DNA from: Polycyclovorans sp002706265
Lineage (GTDB): Bacteria > Pseudomonadota > Gammaproteobacteria > Nevskiales > Nevskiaceae
DNA length: 64,000 nt
Assembly (NCBI GenBank): GCA_963973915.1
Contig: CAXBBM010000007.1
Coordinates: 105,515 to 169,514 of the forward strand
Direction: 5' to 3'
Every line of letters starts with the position of its first letter. The first letter of the stretch is position 1. This document shows positions 58,083 through 64,000 of the stretch, piece after piece. A program made the translations under genes and the position numbers. The notes below the pieces were generated by a model. It searched no databases. It saw only the letters and a list, made by a program, of their open reading frames with translations, and was not told the DNA's origin.

Positions 58083-59513
58083 ATGCGCATGAACCGAAAA
58101 ACCAAAATCGTCGCCACCATGGGGCCCGCCACCGACGCAAGCGGCGTGGTCGAACGACTGATTCGTGCGGGCGTCGACGTGTTTCGCATCAACTTCTCGC
58201 ACGGCAAGGCCGAAGACCACGCCGAGCGCATCCGCAACGCGCGCGAGATCGCGCTGCGGCTGGGTCGAGATGTCGGCATCCTCTGCGATCTGCAAGGCCC
58301 GAAGATTCGGGTCGAAGGCTTCGCCCAGGGCCCGGTCGAGCTGCACGACGGCCAACCCTTCGCGCTCGACACGGCGCTGGCCGCCAACGCCGGCAACGAC
58401 CGCGAAGTGGGCTGTGCCTACGTGGCCTTGCCGCAAGACGTGAAGCCCGGCGACACCCTGCTGCTCAACGACGGGGCGATTGCGCTGCGCGTCGACGCGG
58501 TGACCGGCACGCGCGTGGCCTGCACCGTGACCCAGGGCGGCACGCTGTCCAACCGCAAGGGCATCAACAAACTGGGCGGCGGCCTGTCGGCCCCGGCGCT
58601 CACCGATGAAGACCTTGCCAACATTCGCCTGGCGGCACAGTGGAATGCCGATTTTCTGGCCGTGTCGTTTCCGCGCACTGCCGAAGACATCCACATGGCG
58701 CGCGGCCTGCTCAAGGCTGCGGGCGGCGACGCCTGGATCGTCGCCAAGATCGAGCGCGCCGAGGCGCTCGACAACCTGGCCGCCATCATCGAAGCCTCCG
58801 ACGTCGCCATGGTCGCCCGGGGCGATCTGGGCGTCGAAATCGGCGAAGCCGAGCTGCCCGGCGTGCAGAAACGCATCATCAGCCTGTCGCGCGAGCTCAA
58901 CCGCGCAGTGATCACCGCCACCCAGATGATGGAATCGATGATCAACAGTCCGATTCCCACCCGCGCCGAAGTGCTGGATGTGGCCAACGCGGTCATGGAC
59001 GGCACCGATGCGGTCATGCTGTCGGCAGAAACCGCCGCCGGCAAGTACCCGGTGCGCACCGTGGAACACATGGTCAACATCTGCACCGCCGCCGAACGCC
59101 AGCATGTGCCGGAACGCTCCATCGGCCGCCTCGACCAGCATTTCCAGCGCACCGACGAGGCCATTGCCATGGCCACGGTGTACACCGCGCGGTTCATGCA
59201 CGCAGACGCCATCGTGGCACTCACCGAGTCGGGCATGACCGCCCTGCAGATGAGCCGCAGCCACGGCCAGCCGCCGATCTACGCGCTGACCCGCAACGCC
59301 AGCACCCGCGCGCGGATGACCGTATGCCGCGGCATCGAGCCGGTGGAATTCGCCCCCACCAACCTCGACACCGGCAAACCGGTGCGCGAGGCCATCGAGG
59401 CGCTGGTGCGCCGCGGCGCTCTGCGCGACGGCCAGCGCGCGCTGGTGACCAAGGGCGACTTCAACGGGCCCGGCGGCACCAACACCATGAAGATCGTCAC
59501 CGTCGGCGAATGA
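58083..59513 (+). CDS. pyk: Pyruvate kinase
   Basis: 476 residues. RKTKIVATMGPA at the N-terminus, DLQGPKIRVE, the catalytic lysine region AKIERAEALDNL, MVARGDLGVEIG and TATQMMESMINSP are all conserved. It makes pyruvate and ATP from phosphoenolpyruvate and ADP. ATGs at 58083 and 58089 are both possible. The stop overlaps the next gene's ATG. Confidence 0.96.
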   Translation: MRMNRKTKIVATMGPATDASGVVERLIRAGVDVFRINFSHGKAEDHAERIRNAREIALRLGRDVGILCDLQGPKIRVEGFAQGPVELHDGQPFALDTALAANAGNDREVGCAYVALPQDVKPGDTLLLNDGAIALRVDAVTGTRVACTVTQGGTLSNRKGINKLGGGLSAPALTDEDLANIRLAAQWNADFLAVSFPRTAEDIHMARGLLKAAGGDAWIVAKIERAEALDNLAAIIEASDVAMVARGDLGVEIGEAELPGVQKRIISLSRELNRAVITATQMMESMINSPIPTRAEVLDVANAVMDGTDAVMLSAETAAGKYPVRTVEHMVNICTAAERQHVPERSIGRLDQHFQRTDEAIAMATVYTARFMHADAIVALTESGMTALQMSRSHGQPPIYALTRNASTRARMTVCRGIEPVEFAPTNLDTGKPVREAIEALVRRGALRDGQRALVTKGDFNGPGGTNTMKIVTVGE

Positions 59514-60238
59514 CCGCCCCGCTGCCGCCGCTGACCATCATCGGCCATCGTGGCGCCCGCGGCCTGGCGCCCGAAAACACGCTGGCGGGCATTGAAACGG
59601 CCCTGCGGCTGGGCGTCGACGGCGTCGAATTCGACGTGCAACGGCACCCGGACGGCGGCCTGTTTCTGCTTCACGACCTGACGCTGGAGCGCACCACCAA
59701 CGGCCAGGGCCTGGCCGCGGCGCAGCCCTTCGACACCCTGCGGCGACTCGACGCCGGGCATGGTGAACGGGTGCCGACGCTGCACGAAGCGCTCGACCTG
59801 ATCGACCGCCGCGGCCTGGTCAACATCGAACTGAAAACCTGGAACGGCTGCGCCGCAGCGGTGGCGGAGGTGATCAGGGCGCAGATGGCCCAAGGCTGGG
59901 ATGCGGCCCAGTTCATCGTTTCCTCGTTCCACCTGCCCGAGCTGCAGCGCTTCTGCAGCGCGCTGCCCGAGGTGCCCGTCGCAGCGCTGTACTGCGGCGT
60001 TCCGCTGGCCGGCGCCGCCGAGTTGGCCACGCTGGGCGCCGCACAGGTGCACCTGGCCGACGAGTTCGTCGACGCCGACTACGTCGCCGCGGCCGCGCAG
60101 AACGGCCGCCCGGCGTGGGCCTACACGGTCAATACGCCTGAAGCCGCCCAGCGCCTGACGACCCTCGGCATTACCGGCATCTTCACCGACCACCCCGAGC
60201 GCTTCCTGCGGCCGGTGGCGACGGCGCCGGTGCAGTAG
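59510..60238 (+). CDS. Glycerophosphodiester phosphodiesterase, cytoplasmic type
   Basis: 242 residues, no signal peptide. IIGHRGARGLAPENTLAGIE, VEFDVQRHPDGGLFLLHD and VNIELKTW carry the GDPD metal and catalytic residues (two His, Glu, Asp). It splits glycerophosphodiesters into glycerol-3-phosphate and an alcohol. UgpQ-like. The ATG overlaps the pyk stop (ATGA), so both are made from one mRNA; glycerol-3-phosphate feeds lower glycolysis. Confidence 0.92.
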   Translation: MTAPLPPLTIIGHRGARGLAPENTLAGIETALRLGVDGVEFDVQRHPDGGLFLLHDLTLERTTNGQGLAAAQPFDTLRRLDAGHGERVPTLHEALDLIDRRGLVNIELKTWNGCAAAVAEVIRAQMAQGWDAAQFIVSSFHLPELQRFCSALPEVPVAALYCGVPLAGAAELATLGAAQVHLADEFVDADYVAAAAQNGRPAWAYTVNTPEAAQRLTTLGITGIFTDHPERFLRPVATAPVQ

Positions 60239-60322
60239 CCGGCGCCGTCGCCGAAGGGGCGAAACTGACCCGGCCAGATACTTGCTCAGGGCGGCCGCAG
60301 CACACCGCCGATCGCCCTGGGA

Positions 60323-60643
60323 TCAGCCTCGCACCGAAGCCAATGAGGCTCCCCGCCCGCGCAGGCTGCCCATCAACAGGTACAGCAGCGGCCCGAATGC
60401 CCCTGCGGCGAGGGTCAGCAGCACATAGGGCCAGGCTGTGCGGCCCGTGGCCCTGGCGTTCTGCACCATCCACAGCATGGCCAGCCCGCAGACGATCACG
60501 AGGTCGGTGAGCACCTGCCACCCGGCACTGCTGGGAAAATGAAAGGCGATAATCCCCCAGTAGCCGTGCTCGTAAAGGGCGAGCCCCGAAAGTGCACCGA
60601 AGGCGACGATCACCACCGCCAAAATACCGGTTTGTACGCTCAT
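60323..60643 (-). CDS. DUF2834 small membrane protein
   Basis: 106 residues with three hydrophobic segments. WQVLTDLVIVCGLAMLWM and GAFGPLLYLLMG match the DUF2834 pattern of small inner-membrane proteins of unknown role. It is divergent from the XRE regulator at 60767, with 123 bp between. Confidence 0.8.
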   Translation of the reverse strand: MSVQTGILAVVIVAFGALSGLALYEHGYWGIIAFHFPSSAGWQVLTDLVIVCGLAMLWMVQNARATGRTAWPYVLLTLAAGAFGPLLYLLMGSLRGRGASLASVRG

Positions 60644-60766
60644 TGAACCTGCTCCCGAAAGTCGTCGGCGGCCTGCCGACCGCAGGGATCATGGTGGGGG
60701 GTGGTCAGCGGCTCAATGACCTCGCAGGTCATCGGCGTCGCCTTGACCGCGTGGCAGACTTCGGCA

Positions 60767-61603
60767 ATGGAAATTGCCATCGATCAGCTGTCTTTTGGCG
60801 CGTTGCTGCGCGACGTGCGACGCATTCGGCGGCTGTCGCAACTCGGCCTGTCTTTGCAGGCAGATGTCTCGCAACGACACCTGAGCTGCCTGGAATCGGG
60901 CAAGGCACGCCCCAGCCGCGAAATGGTGGTGCAACTGGCGACCGCGCTCGACCTTTCCATTCGCGAACGCAACCGCCTGCTGATGAGCGCGGGCTTCGCC
61001 GGGCTTTACCCGCAACGTCCACTGGCGGCCGCCGACATGGGGCCGGTGCGTGCCGCGCTCGACCTGCTGCTGAGCCACCACGCGCCGCTGCCCGCCGTGG
61101 TGGTGGATCGGGCCTGGAACCTGATTGACAGCAATATCCCCATGCAGCGTCTGCTCGCGGCGTTGGGCGATCCGGACGAACGTTGGCGCCGGGTCTGCGG
61201 CGACGGGCCGCGCAACCTCATGAAAATGACCCTGCACCCGGAAGGTTTGCAGCCTTTCATCGCCAACCTCGATGCATTGGCGCCGCTGCTGCTCGCCCGC
61301 ACCGCCCGCGAAGCGCTGGAACATCCCGAGATGCAGGCAATGCTCGAGACCGTGCTGGCCTATCCCGGCCTGCCGCGCACTTACCGCAAGATGGACCCTC
61401 GCCAGCCCTTGTTGCCGATGGTGCCCACCCATCTGCGCTTCGGCGGTCACGACCTCAGGCTGTTCACCATGCTCGCCACCTTCGGCACGCCACTGGATGT
61501 GACCACCGACGAGGTGCGGGTAGAGCTGTTTTTTCCGGCCGACGCGTCCAGTCGTGCATTGCTGGACGCCTTGTCGCAAGGCCCGTCAGCCCCACCCGCG
61601 TGA
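60767..61603 (+). CDS. XRE-family regulator with MmyB-like ligand domain
   Basis: 278 residues. The N-terminal helix-turn-helix (about 6-60) reads LLRDVRRIRRLSQLGLSLQA, then QRHLSCLESGKARPSREMV. The C-terminal part (about 90-270) with VVDRAWNLIDSN and LRFGGHDLRLFTMLATFGTP matches the MmyB-like domain that can bind fatty acids or related ligands. It is divergent from the DUF2834 gene and may regulate it. Start chosen at the ATG at 60767; upstream in-frame starts at 60701 look unlikely. Confidence 0.88.
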   Translation: MEIAIDQLSFGALLRDVRRIRRLSQLGLSLQADVSQRHLSCLESGKARPSREMVVQLATALDLSIRERNRLLMSAGFAGLYPQRPLAAADMGPVRAALDLLLSHHAPLPAVVVDRAWNLIDSNIPMQRLLAALGDPDERWRRVCGDGPRNLMKMTLHPEGLQPFIANLDALAPLLLARTAREALEHPEMQAMLETVLAYPGLPRTYRKMDPRQPLLPMVPTHLRFGGHDLRLFTMLATFGTPLDVTTDEVRVELFFPADASSRALLDALSQGPSAPPA

Positions 61604-61604
61604 C

Positions 61605-62495
61605 TCAGACGCCGTTGTCCTTGAACCAGTCGAACGCCAGTTCGTTGGCGTACTCGGCGGTGGCGCGGTCGTAGGTGGGGCGATAGTCGGCGTTGAAGCC
61701 GTGGTCAACGCCGGGGAACACCACGATCTGGCTGCCGGAGTCCCCCCGGGCCAGCGAGGTGCGCATCTTCTCGACCACGTCCATGGGAATGTAGTGATCG
61801 ACGCTGGCGTACAAACCCAGCACCGGCACCGTCAGTTCACTGGCGATGTCGACCGGGTCCTTGGGTTTGAGGTCGCTGGGCGCCATGCCGCTGAGCAGAC
61901 CGTAGTAAGCCACCCCGGCCTTGATCTTGGGATTGTGGCGGGCGTACAGCCACACGGTGCGTCCGCCCCAGCAGAAGCCAATGATGCCCACCGAGCCTGC
62001 ATCGGCGCTGCCGCTGGCCTTGGCAAACGCCAGGGTGGCGTCGATGTCGCGCATCACCTGCGCGTCCGGCACTTTGGAGACCACGTCGGTGAGAATCTGG
62101 TTGATGTCGGTCATCTTCGACACATCGCCCTGGCGCGCAAACATTTCTGGGGCAATGGCGTAGTAGCCCTGTTTGGCGTAGCGACGGCACAGGTCCTTGA
62201 TGTGCTCGTGCACGCCAAAGATCTCCTGTATGACCAGCATCACCGGCAGGTTCTTGCCGCCCTTGGGCAGGGCGCGGTAGCCGGGAATGCTGCCGTCGGC
62301 AACCGGAATCTTGATCTCGCCCGCGGTCAGCCCCTCGTCACCGGTGGTGATGGCCTGGGCCTGCACCGCACCGGAGGCCAGCGCAAAACCACTGGCCAGC
62401 GAGGTGACCAGAAACGCCCGCCGCGAAAACCCCGGCGTGCTCGGCTGCGGATCTTTGAAGTTCAACGGCGCAAGGCCATAGTTCATGTGGTCCAT
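61605..62495 (-). CDS. Dienelactone hydrolase-family protein, Tat-exported
   Basis: 296 residues. A twin-arginine signal (SRRAFLVTS, about 24-32) and a hydrophobic stretch suggest folded export to the periplasm. The alpha/beta hydrolase core has VIQEIFGVHEHI, IGFCWGGRTV with the nucleophile Cys175, and FPGVDHGFNADYR with the catalytic histidine. The family opens lactones or hydrolyses esters. It is convergent with the XRE gene; the stops are 1 bp apart. Confidence 0.88.
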   Translation of the reverse strand: MDHMNYGLAPLNFKDPQPSTPGFSRRAFLVTSLASGFALASGAVQAQAITTGDEGLTAGEIKIPVADGSIPGYRALPKGGKNLPVMLVIQEIFGVHEHIKDLCRRYAKQGYYAIAPEMFARQGDVSKMTDINQILTDVVSKVPDAQVMRDIDATLAFAKASGSADAGSVGIIGFCWGGRTVWLYARHNPKIKAGVAYYGLLSGMAPSDLKPKDPVDIASELTVPVLGLYASVDHYIPMDVVEKMRTSLARGDSGSQIVVFPGVDHGFNADYRPTYDRATAEYANELAFDWFKDNGV

Positions 62496-62558
62496 CGATG
62501 TCTCTCGAAAAAAGAAGTAGGACCGCAGGGCCTGCGTGACGGCCCGGCGGCGCGAGGG

Positions 62559-62990
62559 TCAGGCGATCTTCAGCTTCACGTCGACGTTGCCGCGGGTGGC
62601 GTTGGAATACGGACAGACCTGATGGGCCCTGTCGACCAGCGCCTGTGCCTCGTCCCGGTCCATGCCGGGCAGGTGAACCGTCAGCTCGGCGGTAATGGCA
62701 AAGCCGGTGGGAATGGGGCCGATGCCCACGGCGGCATCAATTTTCGCGCCGTCGGGCAGCTTCTTCTTCTCGCTGGCCGCAACGTGCTTCATGGCGCCCA
62801 GAAAGCACGCCGAATAACCGGCGGCAAACAACTGCTCGGGGTTGACGCCCTGGGTGCCGCCGAGGCCGCCCATCTCTTTGGGTACGACCAGCTTGACGTC
62901 AAGCGCACCGTCCGCGGTGCGGCTGTGGCCATCGCGGCCGCCGGTAGACGTGGCGTGTGCGGTGTAAGCAATTTTGCTGGGTGTGTCCAT
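62559..62990 (-). CDS. ohr: Organic hydroperoxide resistance protein (Ohr/OsmC family)
   Basis: 143 residues. The two redox cysteines are Cys62 (GYSACFLGAM) and Cys126 (HQVCPYSNATRGN). GVNPEQLFAAGY is characteristic of Ohr. It reduces organic and lipid peroxides using lipoylated partners. No OhrR-like regulator is adjacent. Confidence 0.93.
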   Translation of the reverse strand: MDTPSKIAYTAHATSTGGRDGHSRTADGALDVKLVVPKEMGGLGGTQGVNPEQLFAAGYSACFLGAMKHVAASEKKKLPDGAKIDAAVGIGPIPTGFAITAELTVHLPGMDRDEAQALVDRAHQVCPYSNATRGNVDVKLKIA

Positions 62991-63101
62991 TGCATCGTGC
63001 TCCTTCAGTCAAGGGGAATGGGCCTGGGGCCAAACCGCAGCGTGCGCCGAACGCGAGGCCCGCAAGCGCGGGGCAGCGTGCCTCATTGCAGATGATCCCG
63101 C

Positions 63102-63704
63102 TCAGCCGCAGCGGCTGAAAACAGCCATCTGCGTGGGCGCGCCGCACTCCGGATGGTCCTCGCCCACGGCCAGAAAACGCAAGCCGTAACCGTTGCGCGC
63201 TGCGATGCCGCGCGCCCAGCCGCGAAACTTGGCGCGCGACCACTCGAACTTGTGATCGGCATCGCGCCAGCGGCCTGGCGGCAGACCGTAAAGCGGGTTG
63301 TAGTCGGCGTTGGGCGTGCTCAACACCACCAGGCGCGGCGCGTAGCCGGCAAAGAGGGTGCGTTCCACACACCCCAGTCGCTGAGGGTCGAGGTGCTCGA
63401 TGGTTTCGATCAGGGTCACCGCCTCGATCCCCGCCACGCGGTCGTCGTGATCGGTGTACGAGCCGTGGATCAGTTGGCAACGCGCGTCGAGACGCCCGTT
63501 CAGCACCTCGCCGCGCACCACTTGCAGCGCCAGCGCCGAGGCATCCATGCCGATGATGCGCGCGATGCCCGGTGTGGCCAGCAGCCGCGCCAGCAGGTTG
63601 CCCGAACCGCAGCCCAGGTCGGCGACGCTGCGCACCCCCTCGGCAACCAGCAGGGCCATGACCGTGTCCAGGCGCTCCTCGTGCAGCGGGCTGTACATCG
63701 TCAT
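63102..63704 (-). CDS. Stand-alone Hen1-type RNA 3'-terminal ribose 2'-O-methyltransferase domain
   Basis: 200 residues. The SAM site is VADLGCGSGNLLARLL (about 27-42), followed by GMDAS. The Hen1-specific metal ligands are present: Glu100, Glu103 and His104 in IETIEHLDPQRL, and His151 in DADHKFEWSR. The Hen1 landmarks ERTLF, STPNADYN, and the ending GAPTQMAVF also match. Bacterial Hen1 normally has an extra N-terminal domain and works beside the Pnkp RNA-repair kinase-ligase; neither is seen here. It likely methylates RNA 3' ends, but its partner is unknown. The start at 63704 (or the ATG at 63698) fits the domain's beginning. Confidence 0.82.
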   Translation of the reverse strand: MTMYSPLHEERLDTVMALLVAEGVRSVADLGCGSGNLLARLLATPGIARIIGMDASALALQVVRGEVLNGRLDARCQLIHGSYTDHDDRVAGIEAVTLIETIEHLDPQRLGCVERTLFAGYAPRLVVLSTPNADYNPLYGLPPGRWRDADHKFEWSRAKFRGWARGIAARNGYGLRFLAVGEDHPECGAPTQMAVFSRCG

Positions 63705-63770
63705 GAGGGGCGGCCTCAGGCTTGGTGCACGCCAGAATAATGCAAGGCCCGAGCGAGGCGCGAGCCGCGG

Positions 63771-63917
63771 TTACTCCATGTCGCGTTCTTTGATTTTTTG
63801 GGTGAGGGTGTTGCGGCGGGCCCCGAGCCCGAGCAGGGCCCCGCGCGTGCGCGGGATGCGGAGGATCAGCGAGCGGGCCCGGGGGCGCGGGTGATGCAGC
63901 AAGATCGGGAGCCGCGG
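63771..63917 (-). pseudogene. Duplicated 3' fragment of an NtrC-like gene
   Basis: On the minus strand the frame that continues past the TGA at 63918-63920 reads through PRLPILLHHPRPRA, RSLILRIPRT, then RGALLGLGARRNTL, TQKIKERDME and TAA (63771-63773). Its last 31 codons repeat the end of the gene at 63918-64000 with a few changes (R to Q, V to E, TGA to TAA). The lack of a start and the match to only a gene end show it is a decayed duplicate or a stop-readthrough extension. Confidence 0.65.
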
Positions 63918-64000
63918 TCACTCCATGTCGCGTACTTTGATTTTGCGGGTGAGGGTGTTGCGGCGGGCCCCGAGCCCGAGCAGGGCCCCGCGCGTGCGCG
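63918..64000 (-). CDS. NtrC-like response regulator, extreme C-terminus (partial)
   Basis: The last 27 codons before the TGA at 63918-63920 read RGALLGLGARRNTLTRKIKV, then RDME. This resembles the recognition helix and end of NtrC (…LLGWGRNTLTRKLKELGME) with two extra residues near the turn. The rest lies beyond the window, so identity and completeness are unproven. Confidence 0.5.
   Translation of the reverse strand, partial: RTRGALLGLGARRNTLTRKIKVRDME

Larger units (their letters stand above)
63762..64000. repeat. 147-bp tandem repeat at window end
   Basis: 63909-64000 and 63762-63853 are the same over 92 bp with about four mismatches. The period is 147 bp, divisible by three, so the coding frame is kept. 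The right copy is cut by the window edge, so more copies may follow. Confidence 0.85.

Noticed and set aside
62899..63921. A 340-codon minus-strand frame across the Hen1-like gene
   Set aside because: It is out of frame with the conserved methyltransferase and has Pro/Ala/Arg-rich low complexity.

Overview
The window looks like the replication-origin region of a high-GC gammaproteobacterial chromosome. The support is gene content and order: dnaA-dnaN-recF-gyrB, pilMNOPQ next to a divergent ponA, aroK-aroB-dgt-gltB-gltD, the prp cluster, and type-B L31. The style of the genes resembles Nevskiales/Xanthomonadales-like relatives, but that placement is a guess without a search. From about 2 to 48 kb most genes are on the minus strand. 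From dnaA to 55 kb they are on the plus strand. This fits bidirectional replication from an origin at about 48-49.7 kb.

Layout. 1-7.4 kb: the 3' part of an MMPL/RND exporter, an OmpA-like porin with thrombospondin type-3 repeats behind a large Ig-like lipoprotein, and an acyl-CoA ligase. 7.5-17.9 kb: a DODA-type dioxygenase, then the methylcitrate-cycle (propionate) cluster prpB-prpC-acnD-DUF1295-DedA-prpF with divergent sigma-54 activator prpR. A 355-bp inverted-repeat element carrying a frameshifted GIY-YIG gene sits inside this operon. 18-25.3 kb: a beta-propeller-like lipoprotein and a czcCBA heavy-metal efflux operon led by a His-rich membrane protein. 25.4-33.5 kb: yceH, transaldolase, gltD and gltB, the last behind a strong promoter and a 330-nt leader. 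33.5-42.8 kb: dgt, aroB, aroK, an Ig-like lipoprotein and pilQPONM. 42.9-47.9 kb: ponA, a hypothetical gene, gltA and rpmE2. 48-55 kb: dnaA, candidate oriC, dnaN, recF, gyrB and an orphan ParA. 55-64 kb: purT-purE-purK, pyk, a GDPD gene, DUF2834, an XRE regulator, a dienelactone hydrolase, ohr, a stand-alone Hen1-type RNA methyltransferase, and the duplicated 3' end of an NtrC-like gene.

How the parts work together. The prp genes turn propionyl-CoA into succinate and pyruvate, under PrpR control. gltBD with gltA links nitrogen assimilation to the TCA cycle. pilMNOPQ forms the inner-membrane alignment complex and outer-membrane secretin of type IV pili. The origin segment carries two perfect parS palindromes inside recF, so the origin and its segregation loading sites lie within about 3 kb of each other.

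Most notable observations: the two parS sites in recF; the GIY-YIG inverted-repeat element in the prp operon; the stand-alone Hen1 domain; the 147-bp in-frame tandem duplication of an ntrC-like 3' end; and the gltB leader with a candidate hydrophobic leader peptide. No CRISPR array, tRNA, rRNA, complete insertion sequence or prophage was seen.
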